Shown: positions 42,721-54,800 of the stretch, one piece after another
Layout: every line of letters begins with the position of its first letter
How positions within the stretch are numbered: the first letter of the stretch is position 1
Source: Dysidea avara
Taxonomy: Eukaryota; Porifera; Demospongiae; Dictyoceratida; Dysideidae
Assembly (NCBI RefSeq): GCF_963678975.1
Contig: NC_089278.1
Coordinates: 12,939,959-13,003,958 of the forward strand
DNA length: 64,000 nt
Direction: 5' to 3'
Made by a program: the position numbers and the translations under genes
Notes under the pieces: model-generated
What the model was told of the DNA's origin: nothing
What the model saw: only the letters and a program-made list of their open reading frames with translations
The model's database searches: none

Positions 42721-43628
42721 GGCGTCTAGATTCAGTGGAATGGAATGGTGGACTGGACTGGAATGGTGGACTGGAATGGAATGGAGGAAAGGAACGGTAA
42801 TTTCAATTGGTGCTCACCTCTTTATAAAGACCACCTTCTAACAAAGACCACCTCTTTATAAAGATTGTTTTACTTTAATGTTTAAATTGCTGCTGTCTTG
42901 TTGTTTTAGAATGTATCCCCATAAAACGATCTACTGATCAGTTGTGCGCCACATGCCTAGAAATGAGTCAGAGTGATATCTCTAATTTGTAATACAATAT
43001 ACCCCATGCAAAAACAGTTTGGCTGTACAAAAATGATGTCCCCATCAAACTAAAAGTAACTGATAACTAAAGGAGCTAATATCTGGGTGAGGCCAAGAAA
43101 TACTGGCAAATAACTCGCTATAATTCATAAAAAATTTGGTCCTTTATCATTGACTCATACAGTCTTGCTGTATTCCTAATTAATTCCCTGTAACTCTAAT
43201 TGGCTAGTAATTTAGCCGCCTTTTTTCTCCTCTACAACGCCAGACTATTGAGAAAGATACCAATTTACTAGCCTACTAGATTTACAGGGAATTAATTAGG
43301 AATAGCTACAGTCAGACTGCACAAGCCAATGATAAAGGACCAAGATTATTGTAAATTATACTTAGTTGCCAGTATACGTATATTAACAGTCATATGCTGT
43401 TTTTGTACGGGGTATATAGCTATTACCGTATTGTATCATAAATCAGATATCACTGACTTTTCTAGACATAACACGTGGCACACAATTCATCAATAAGACT
43501 GTCTTATAGGGCTCTAAAACAACAATTCAGATATAAAAGTAAAACGGTCTTTGTAAAGAGGTGGTCTTTTTAAGAGGTGACCACTAATTGAAATTACCTA
43601 AGTGCCATTCCACTGAATCCAGATGCCC
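42721..43628. mobile_element. 908-bp long-TIR element with 9-bp TSD (Mutator-like)
   Basis: Ends GGCGTCTAGATTCAGTGGAA and the complement of CCACTGAATCCAGATGCCC are flanked by ATTTACTTC on both sides (42,711-42,719 and 43,629-43,637). Long arms share AATTTCAATTGGTG, AAAGACCACCTCTTTA and GTTTTACTTT. A second palindrome (TTCCTAATTAATTCCCTGTA and complement, about 43,172-43,305) sits in the centre. A 9-bp duplication and long TIRs fit Mutator-like MITEs. GGAATGGTGGACTGGA repeats follow the left end. Confidence 0.78.
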
Positions 43629-45042
43629 ATTTACTTCTATGTCAGTCAAAAACAAGTTGATGTTGTGCTACTTCTAAAAACCAGGCGCCATGCAGCTAGC
43701 TAACTCATCTGGAATTAACTATAGACAGTATATACTACTATGAATTAACCAACTATGTATTACTACTTTACAATAGGGTAGTTTTGGGTTGTGCAATATT
43801 ATTAGCTAATTCTCATATTTCATAATTCATGAAATATTCGTAATTCGTTCAATTACGTTGCTATGCACTGCTAAGGAAGCGTTTGTTAAACAAACCGCCT
43901 TTACCAACATATTACGCACAGAACTATCTTCTAAAGTGTGACTAATGTGTTTATATGAACTGATGAACTGATATTTCTGTAGTGTATACCAAACCTGAAC
44001 CATTTTAGAGACAAAGTCATCTATCAAAGCACAGTCACCTGCAAATCCATCCATCCATGCAATCAGTCAGCTCCCAGAAATCATTCAAGTCAGCAACAAA
44101 GTTGGAGCCTGTTGTCTTAGAGGGTTCAGGAAAACTAGCTAGCCATTCTAAAACTGGGAATACACCCACAGTCTCTTGCTACATTCTTCTAGTTGTCACC
44201 TAGCTGGCAGTAAGAGACTCCATGTAGACACCAAACTTTGTCTTCATACTGTATTTCCAAGAAATAAAAATCACCAGTGTTACAATAAAGTAATGGCAAT
44301 GTCAACTCTGTTTGAGGTACAACAGTACACATCATCATATAAACTTGACTATATATAAGTGCACCCTGACAACTGGAATCTTGAAACACTTAAAAATGAC
44401 CAAAAGCTGTAAATCATCAATAAGTAAGATCACAAATGATAATTTGGTTATACAGTGAAACCTGTCTATTCTGGTTGCCTTTGAGCCAAAATTTGGCCAG
44501 TCTTATTAAGGAGGTCAGTGGCCCAGGCTACATTTGGCAGGTCACTTTGTACACAGATGACATATTTGGGTATTACAGTGGACAGTTTAGACAGGTGATC
44601 TTATTACACAATGACCTGACTAAACAGGTTTTATTGTATAACTAAAGTGTATGGTACTTGTAAATGAAAATGATATAGCTATAGTTCTGTCACACTGTGC
44701 ATCCATTAGTGTATATAACTGCAGTCACATTTCATCCATAGCATCAGTAGAGTAACCTGCAATCAAATCATTTACAATCATAGTGCCATAGAATTCAATG
44801 CATTCATGACATTATAGTACAGTAGTGCTTCCCATTAAAAATACCAGTACCATCATGGTTCCCTTACAGCATTGGTTGGGTACAATCAAGCCTAAGTACG
44901 TCTTTAAAATGACCTAAACACTTGATGACTTTCTACAAATTAAAAAAAAAAATCATAGATTGCTTACTAGTAATGCCTTGAGTGATTTGTCCAGTATAGA
45001 TGCACATTTATTTATCATGTACAGTACAATATTATCACTTAC
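43629..45042. other. Gene A/gene B intergenic interval
   Basis: Contains the weak terminal-exon candidate (44,035-44,153) and a CAAGTTGATGTTGTGCTACT segment at 43,654 that recurs at 20,518 in the A intron. Otherwise nothing recognised. Confidence 0.35.
44035..44153 (-). CDS. Possible 3' terminal exon of gene B (weak)
   Basis: Downstream of 45043, an acceptor GTGTATTCCCAG opens a frame that fits phase 1: F, then LEWLASFPEPSKTTGSNFVA, then DLNDFWELTDCMDGWICR and a stop at 44035-44037. Composition looks coding, but I recognise no domain and see no equivalent in gene A. An alternative donor at the end (GTGACT) would extend it. Other explanations are an unrelated minus-strand gene or chance. Confidence 0.22.
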
Positions 45043-45828
45043 ATGCCCTTGGTTGCCTTGATTTGTGCTTTATACTGATTCCTCTAAGCTTTTTAACTCT
45101 CATCAATTCTCCCAGATATTGGCCATCAGTTGTACAGTGGTGTACACTGGAAACATTCGTCCAGTATACTACATTATGGTGCACTGCTACCATGGCTTTG
45201 TTTGTACCAATGTGTTGAACAGTTGACCTTTCTCTACCTTCAAGATCAGACGTTTTTATTCTCTCATTTTCAACCCAGTACATCTTGGAATTGGCATAGT
45301 CAATTGTTATGGAGTTAAGTGTTTTCATTCCAGATACAATCACATGTCTGTTAGTTCCACCAAGCTTCATTTTCTCTATGACTGCTCCTCTCCGTGTGCG
45401 ATGACCCCAGTATATGTAATTGACACGTGGATCGAGTGCCATTGCTAACAACCTTGTGGTACTGTTGATCAATACATATCTATTATTCCCATCCAAATCT
45501 GAATATTCGATTCTGTGATTTTTATGGTCAAGCCAATACAATTTCCTAGTGATCCAGTTTACTAGTAGATCTTTAGGAGCACCTAACCCATCATGTACAA
45601 GAGTGTTGCTGCCATCAGTGTAGTTAAAAGCATAAATTTCTCTAGCCTTGTTGCTCCAGTAAATCACACCATTGGCATGGTCTACATCAAAACCACCAGT
45701 AAGATGAGAATTGCTTGTGGTAAAGAAGGTGTTTTTGTTTGTTCCATTAAGGAGATGCTCTTCTAATGACTTACGTTTAGCAACTAGGATTGAGGCAGTT
45801 AGCACACTAGAACTACACATCCTTCCAC
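45043..45828 (-). CDS. Gene B exon: YWTD propeller 3
   Basis: A 786-nt phase 1-start exon, with acceptor TGTGTAG. Blades: GVIYWSNKA, RKLYWLDHK, NYIYWGHRT, SKMYWVENE, NVVYWTNVS. It ends KSRQPRAC at donor GTAAGT. It is clearly diverged from gene A exon 7, including a shorter insert after YWGHRT. It therefore belongs to the old duplication and not to the recent identical tract. Confidence 0.9.
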
Positions 45829-48800
45829 CTACACAAATGCATACAATGTGGTTTAATCCAGTAAATATAACGGCAACAGCTGAATCAAATCAGCTACCAT
45901 AATTTGCTTTTTTTCATTGTAAAATAATTTTCATATGTAAGTACTTGTACGAAAATTTCTTACACTAAAATTTTTGCGCAAGATCAAACAACTCTAATAG
46001 AGCAGTCATTCACATAAATTATACGAAAATATTTTACACAAAAATTCTTATCACGATTTTTTTGCACAAAAATAAAGCAAATTACGGTATGCTGAAATTT
46101 TGTATTCTAGTAACCTTCTACAGTGGCCAGTCTAGGTGGTTTCACAGTAACTAATTTTATTACAGAGAGACAGTCTACAGTAGCTAGCTTTATTATTGCT
46201 GTACCATAGAGTTAGTTGTGACCATAAAACTACATAGTTGCAATTAGGTGACATTGGGTTAGTTGTAGACGGTGATGAGGGCAGTTGTAAAAGTCAAGAC
46301 TGAAATAGCAAACTGCAAAATAATCTACTAAAACCGGAAGCTAATCTTGTCCTAAATACAGTCCAATCTACTCAAGTTTTTAGTTTTTATAGACCATTAT
46401 TGCTTTAAGATTCAATAACATCCTAGCTGTTTTTGCAATCCCATAGCTACTTCCCTTCCTTTAGTTCATATTCCCTTAAAGTTGCTTCCACATTTCAATC
46501 TTTTGATAGCTTTTTTTCACAATTTTATACTATTGTATTGTGTTGCAATTAAAGCCCTGCATATGCTTCCTTCATTGAAAACTAATGCCAAATAAGCCCT
46601 TGAAACCTGTGATGTAACTTGATGTAACTTGGGAAGTAATGAGCCCACTTCTCCAGCTAAACTCACTATTTGGTTAAAATTGCCCCCAAATTCAATGATA
46701 GCTATTATTGTTTAAAATTTTCCTGTAGGCCCCCTAGCTGTCTCACATGGCAAGACCCTACCCCAACACAAAAGAAAAAAAAAGTGGTTTGGCTAAATGC
46801 TGTAATTTATTATTGTACTGACAATGTTATAGTGGATCTCTGTTATCAGTAGCTAAGTCAACAGAAAATTATCAAAGTTTACAAGCACTGCACTAATCAC
46901 TTGTTGTATACTAAAAGGAGACTAGGATAGTGGTGATAATGCGTACCACAGTTAAATTTTGGGAAAAGATCATAACACATTGTACTGTTATGGCTTCCCA
47001 ATAGAAATGTATGGTGAAAATTTTGATTGGTCATAAATGATGTCACAGTGTCACACACTTGGATTTTAAATCAAGCAGTACTACAAATGGGCCAACTTTA
47101 AAGAGCTTGAGAAATTTCATCCATGAGTTATTAAATGTTTTTGAGGGTTCAACTCAACATGTGTACATACTGTAGGCATGATAAAAACATTTTATAAGAA
47201 GTGTTTTTGTTCATACAGGTGTGGATAGATACACCTCAACATTTTCAGGAAACCAGGGTTGCGCCACCTGCTAGTCACACGTCTGAATTAAAAAGTAGTG
47301 TTTCGTGAATAATTGAAAGCATGTAACTATATACTGCATATAAAGTGATCTTACAAGCTCCAGGTTGCCTTGAATGATGTACAACAGCAATACCAGCAGG
47401 TCTTATTCCATGTGTAATATTTTGGGGTATTCTATCATTTCCACTAATGGCTGCTGTGACAACTGATTGTATTAACCAATCACTCCAGTAGAGCGTATCA
47501 TTGTATACTGTTATCCCATATGGATGTGGTATATTTTGGTAGAGGGTAGTCCTTCCACTACCATCTAAATTGGAACACTCAATTTTGTCAAGGTTTGCAT
47601 CATTCCAACACAATTTTGATGTTTCATAATCAATGGTCAAGTCATTAGGCCAAACAAGGCTAGAATCAACAATGACTTGTCTTTCTGTACTATCAAGTTT
47701 CATCTTTTCTATCTTTGGTACAGCACCCCTATCTGTCCAGTAGATGTATCCAGATAATGGATCAATTGCCATCCCACGTGGTTGATCAAGTCCAGTATTA
47801 ACAAGCACCGTCCTCTCACTTCCATCCAAATTAGAATACTCTATTGTATCACTGCCAGAATCACACCAGTAAAGTTTCCTATTAATCCAGTCTATAACAA
47901 CATTTTCAGGATTGATTAGTCCACTGACAATTAATTCTCTACATCTACCATCACCATCAATACTAGCTCGATATATGTCTCCTAGATCTAATTCACACCA
48001 ATACAACATGTTTGTCAAAATATCAAAATCCAGACCAAATATATTAAATACATTTAAGACAGCAATACGTTGATCAGTTCCATCCAAATTCATTCGTCGT
48101 ATAGCATTGTAGTCAGGAAATAGAAGAAAGGGGCTTCTTATTACAGATGGAGTGCAGTCATCTAAAATACAATGTACATTAGAGTTATGTAAACATACAG
48201 TATATCTAAAAAATGGTTTATGGAAGTGATGCACAGTATTTCATTTTGAACACTGTTTTTTTTTTGGATGGTACATAACAAATTCAAAGATATATGGATA
48301 ATTATGGATATATACAAAGCATACTGTACATACGTACGTAGCACAAAAATGGACTATTAAATTTTACCAATGGCAAATTCCCAACTTCTGTTTTGTACCC
48401 ATCCTATACTTTAGGTGGTGTATTACTGACATTAAAGTGTTCAGTGTTGCTAGATCAGATGATCTGTAAACTTGGAAGACAATCTGGATGTAACCCGCAT
48501 GGCCAAATAAACAGAATCTTGTGTCTTGGTATTAAGGAAGAATTGATCTCATTCCCTACAAACTGTATAGACTCTATATGTTACCTTTTTCAAGATAAAT
48601 ATTATGCAGGAATAGTTAAAAGTATTGATCTGAGTTTGAAAGCATTTTGTGATATTATATAGTAACGTTAATAGAAAACATTACTAGAAATTTTACAGTA
48701 GGTGCACACATTTGTAGAATTTGTATTATGACTTTCTAGAATTTTATCATTTTTACATATATGTATAGATCTCTGGGCATATATTTGAAGAAAGAATTTT

Positions 48801-51800
48801 TAGGAATCAACAAGACAGGTCACCTACACCTGCAGATATTCTAGTGGACATTTAATCTCTAATTCAGTCATGGGTAGTTATAGACTGAATTAGAATTAAT
48901 CGTTCACTAGTATATCTGCTGGTGTAGGTGGCCTCCCTTGTTTCACTACTTTTTATGATTATGATCCCTAATCAAACTTAAAATTCCAAATTTTTCCTTC
49001 TCTTTGTTTGTTTACCTTTTTTGCAACATAATGAACCAGCGTGTACTACATCCAAAGAAAGAAAGGCACCATGCTTAATGTTTTTGTCTCAATGCATCCC
49101 TAACTATCAAATACTGAAAAAGTAAGTAGCCATTACACTTTGTTTTCAACTATGTTCAACCCATTACACAGCATTACAAACGAAGAACATTACAAGAAGC
49201 GCCTCTGCGATCATTCCAATCACAATGGAAAATACAGATTATTTCCAGTACAAACATAGGGAAGCCATTGTGTGCTAGCTCCTTGCACTGTTAGCAAAGA
49301 TATATGGGACGTGAAGGAGGACAAAGGTAATACGTAAGTCCATGATGCATGCAACATACGTACTGTATGCCAAAAGGTGTAACGGGTTGAACATAGCTGA
49401 CAACGAAGCATAATGGATACTTCACTTTTCACACGATAATTGATATAGCTGGGGCGCGCGGTGCCTTTTCAGATGCGGTATGCATGGGTTCACCAGTCAT
49501 AATAAAATTATTTACAAAAAAAGTTAACAAACAAGTACACGAAAAAATTTGGAATTTTCAACTAGAGTAGGGACCATAGCACACCGATAAAAAGTACTGA
49601 GACAAGTTGGAGTAGTCCATGATATTAAATCACTGTAAAACAATAAGAAGTGTTATATCCCTACTGTGCATTTCCGTTATGGTATCTTGAGCACAGTAGG
49701 GATATAACACTTCTTATTGTTTTACAGTGATTTAATATCATGGACTACAACTTGTTTCAGTACTTTTTATCGGTGTGCTATGGTCCCTACTCTAGTTGAA
49801 AATTCCAAATTTTTCTGTGTACTTGTTTGTAAACTTTTTTTGTAAATAATTATTATGACTAGTGAACCCATGCATACCACATCTGAAATGATGCCGCGCG
49901 CCCCAATTATCGTCTGAAAAGTGAAGTATGCATTACACTTCGTTGTCAGCTATGTTCAACTCGTTACACAGCATTTCGAATCAAGAACTGTTCGAAAAGC
50001 ACCTCTGCAATCCACGCATATCGAAAGAAATAGTGCCATGCGCCCCAGGTTATATCAATTATTATCGTCTGAAAAGTGAACTATCCATTACGCTTCGTTG
50101 TTGGCTTATGTTCAACCCATTACACAGCAGTACAAATCAAGAACTGTTTGAAAAGCGCCTCTGCTATCAAAATAGCCACTATGACAAATACGGACGATTT
50201 CTGTTACGAAGGGAAGCCATCATGTGCTATCGCTAAATCGACACTTTTCACTGTCAGCAAAGATGAATGGGACACAAAGAAGGACACTGGTAAGTCCATG
50301 AAGAAGGCATTGCACGTACTGCGGTATGCCAAAAGGCACCAGTCGGGCCAAAGCGATGTCGAACAGTGAAAAAATCAAGCCCATAGCCTTAGCCATTATC
50401 AAGTTACGCTTGTGAAGGCATCAGTCAGTCAGTCAGTTACTCAGTCAGTCAGTAGAAAATTCTGTTAAATAAATAATTTTTTAAATTCCATAGCAACTTG
50501 TTGAAAGCGTTTTGGGTCAATCTGAAAGCTTTTTTGGGCTTAGTTTTACCTAGCCAATACTGTCTCATCATCGTCAGGGAAAATTGAGGTTGTTTTTTGA
50601 ATGATTTTATTTTGTGGGCCACGCCTACTCCTTTGTGGTCCCTACTATACACTACGATAGTAGTGTATGATTAGCTAATATCTTTGAGCAGGCTGTGGGA
50701 CCAGGTGTCCTACAGACCTTCAGTACTTGTGCTGTAAAGCATTAATAAAATAAATTGTTGAACACTACTTTTTATGGATATATACAAAGCATATATATGT
50801 AGCACAAAAATGGGTCAACTATTAAATTTTACCAATGACAAATTTCCAACTTCTATTTTGTACCCATCCTATACTTTAGGTGGTGTATTACTGACGTCAA
50901 GAGTATATAATGGGGAGGGAGAGTGGCGAACTGTGCTATAGGCTGTGAAAAATGAACCTGTAAAGTAACCCACATACCTTCATTTCTTCTTGTAAACCTG
51001 ACCACTGTTGATTGCTCAGATTTAACATCTTAAATGTTTTAACGGGTGGTCTGTATGGAATCGCAATGGGTGAATTTCCATTTAGACGTGTCGCTTTAAC
51101 TAGTAGAACTGTCGAGGCAAGGAATGGGATGGCAACCATGATGAAATATTGAAATCTCGACCTCGCTCAACCATGATAAAACCTCGTAGTTTGTTTTCCA
51201 GGGTAGCTGATTGTGTCTTTCTCTTTGTACAGCAAGTACCTCTACGTGATATGCTATACTTTTCTTGACTACACCGTTTTTTCACTCAGTAGTCACATGT
51301 ACAAAGTGCACCCACTGTGCTTATAATTAGTCACCGATTAACACAAATCACCAAGTCATTTGAACAATGCCACAGGACTTTTTGGGCTCATTTTTCACAG
51401 GATGTAGTGTAATTTGGCACCATTATACACTCTTGTTGACGTTAAAGCTAGAAAAGTGTTCAGTGTTGCTAGATCAGATGATCTGTTGACTTGAAAGACA
51501 ATCTGGATGTAACCTGCATGGCCAAATAAACAGAATCATATGCCTTGGTATTAAGGAAGAATAGATCTAATGAAAACCATTTCCTACAGACTGTATAGAC
51601 TCTACATGTTATCTTTTCAAGATAAAATAATTAATATTTGACTGAGTTTGAAAGCATTTTGTGATATTATACAATACACAATAATGAAATTTTACAACTT
51701 TCCGAAGTTTTACTATCTGTATAGATGTCTGGGCATTCAAGTAGAATTAGGAATCACAGCCATAAACAAGGCAGGTCACCTACGCCTACAGATATTCCAT

Positions 51801-54800
51801 TTCTAGTGGACATTTAATCCCAAAATGGGTAGTTATAGACTGAATTAGGGATTAAATGTCCACCATTATATCTGCAGGAGTAGGTATAGTAGTGGACACT
51901 CCTATGGCTATGATCCCTAATCAAACTTTAAGTTCCAAATTTTCCTTCTCTTTGTTTGTTTACTTTTTTGCAACATGATTATACCAGTGTATACTGCGTC
52001 CAAAGAAAGAATGGCACCATACTTAATGCTTTTGTCTGAATGCATCCCCCCCAACTATCAATTACTGAATAAGTAAATAGCCATTACACTTTGTTTTGAA
52101 CTATGTTCAGCCCATTACACAGCATTACAAATGAGAAGTAGAGTAACTCACCTAATATCAGACACGATTACTCAAGCTACAACAGGAATTTTCAAACAAC
52201 TTGTATGTCTTTAGATAGTTCAAGGTTGTGGGACTTTGCACACCAAGTATCAGCTTCCTTGGCTTCTTTGTCTGGTGGCAGCAGACCTGCAAAGTCATTT
52301 CTGATTAATACATATAATCCAGAAAAAAGGTCGATTCACGGACACCCACAGTTTACAAATCACACATTTAATCAACAGTTTTATATCTTTGACTTGAAGA
52401 GAAACTCATCTACTTTCTAAATATCCCCAGTTTATTTAATCAAATCCTTTAAATCATGAATTACAAATCAAATAAAATGACACATCACTAGAGTAATAAT
52501 CACGCCATAAATTTAAGTGTACAGAAGTATACAGTGTTTGTAAAAGTATACGGTACACATTTCCCATAAACTTATCTCAAACAATGTATACTTAATCAAG
52601 TTTCCATATACCAAAATTTATGATGCGATTATTACTCCAGTGATGTCTCATTTGATTTGATTTGTAATTCGTGATTTAAAGGATTGGATTAAATAAACTG
52701 GGGATATTTAGAAAGTAGATGAGTTACTCTATAAGTTAAGATATAAAACTGTTGATTAAATGTAAGTGTGATTTGTAAACTGTAGGTGTCCATGAATCCA
52801 CCTTTTTTCCGGATCATACGTATTAATCGGAAATGACTTTGCAGGTCTGCTGCCACCAGACAAAGAAGCCGAGGCTGATACTTGGTGTGCAAAGTCCCAC
52901 AGCCTTGAACTATCTAAAGACATACGAGTTGTTTGAAAATTGCTCGAGTAATCACATCTGATTTTGGAACCCGTCCAATATTAGGTGAGTTACTCTACCT
53001 CTGCAATCATTTCAGTCACTATGGAAAATACATTTCCATTACAAACCAAGGGAAGCCGTTGTGTGCTAGCTACTGTAAATTGACACCTTGCACTGTCAGC
53101 AAAGACATATGGGACGTGAAGGAGGACAAAGGTAAGTCCATGATGCATGCAACGTATATACTGTATGCCTAAAGGCACCTAGCTGTCAGGCTGACGTAAC
53201 GTCTAACAATGAAAACATCAAGACTGTAGCCTTAGTCGTTATTGATACACTTGTCTGAAGGAATCAGGCAGTTAGTTAGTCATTCTATACAAGAGCAAAA
53301 GATTGAAAGTAGTAAAGAGCCTTGTAATTGGAACTGATGTATACTCATGAGAATACCTTTGGTTGTGTTAGCAGTCATTTGTGACTGGATTTTGGAAAAA
53401 CGATCCAAATCGCACATTAGAAGTTTCGAGATAAACGGTTTTAAAGAATTGAAGCCAGCATAACTCTCCAAGGATAGCAAGCACGCGTATGAAATTTACA
53501 CAAAAGATATGCATCAATCTGTTACCTTTCAAGCCACTTCCAGTACTTGTAGCTGCTTGTACAGTTTCCCACCAAATAAGATAGAAAATCTGAGCAGTTG
53601 GATGAGCGAAGTAGTATCACGAGTGCTCACAAAGGGGTGGAGGCTGGGGGGTGGAGGCTGGGGGGTGGAGGCTGGGGGGTGGAGGGGAGGGCAAAAGATA
53701 GGCCTCAAAATGGAGGCAGACCACAATTGGAGTCCAGACACGAGATTACAGGGCTGTGCTGGCTCCTTAGTGGCTGATATGTAGCAAAATCTACAGAGAA
53801 CACGTCTGGCCAACATTATAAGGCTGTCCACTAGTAAACCACTGATTCTTGCCAAGCCAGGTCCTTCACAAGGCCTGAAACCGCCATTTGGGCACTCCAC
53901 ACCACCCAGAAAAGACGTCTATTAAAACCAGCCTCGTGTAGTTTGAGTAGTGCTGAGGGTAAAAACTTGTAGTACGATAGTGTAGCTATCCACTGGTGGT
54001 GTTAGTTTGATTTTGCCTGATGTACGATTTGGTTCGGTTCTGTAAAATCTGGTCACATTTATTAACTGGATTTTCAAGAACTACTTACTTTGTATGGGTG
54101 TTAGTTGCACCACTCTTGCTGCCATCATTGTGATGACATTGCTTTGTTACAATCTGTAATGCTAGAGTGATCAGACCCTTTCTCTTTTTATGTGAAGGAG
54201 CAGGTGCTGCCATACTAAGCTTTCTAGGATTATTGTAACAATATTTAAATAACTTAGTTATCAAAATCATGCTGAAAATTACCAGAAGATTTCTAGCTGC
54301 CATGTCCACTATAGACCATAGAATTTCTATCTAGAATCTGGGTGATCCGATGAGGTTTCAACCTCACTGTACTATATAGCATGAATTTGTTTTATCACTG
54401 TACTGTTCAATATATTTGTGCATGTAGTGCAAGCAATCAATGATACCTTAGTTTAACAAAGTTGAATCAATAATTATTCCATCCATTGTGTGTAAAATGT
54501 TGGAGTTAATTATTAAAGATGCAGTATTGTTACATTTTACAAATAACAACAACATTTTTAGTACAAGCCAGCCAGCATGGATTTTGACCCAACTACTGAA
54601 TGTAATGGAAGACTGGACTAGTGTTATGGAATCAGGAGGGTTGGTTGACGTAGTTTATTTTGAATTTCAAAAAAGCTTTTGATCGAGTTCCTCATGGTAG
54701 ATTATTATCTAAATTGAATTGTTATGGTTTAGAAGGAAAGTTGGTGGATTGGATAAAACATTTCCTAGATAACAGAAAGCAAAGAGTCAATATCTGGGGA

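Larger units (their letters stand above)
50765..53280. repeat. Older, diverged B copy of the propeller-2 upstream intron
   Basis: Starts TATGGATATATACAAAGCAT, like 14,473 and 48,304. It follows the same order (AATTTTACCAATG, TTCAGTGTTGCTAGATCAGA, CCAAATAAACAGAATC, the inverted-repeat MITE, CATTACACAGCATTACAAA) with many differences. It is interrupted by insertions at about 50,895-51,430 and 52,138-52,998. It continues into 53,000-53,280, which matches 16,070-16,230. This is the expected orthologous position, so the near-identical tract next to it is an addition. Confidence 0.75.

Noticed and set aside
53509..53900. Long overlapping frames on both strands (91 and 123 codons)
   Set aside because: They are by-products of a G-rich tandem repeat inside a transposon-like insertion, with proline runs from CCCCCC.
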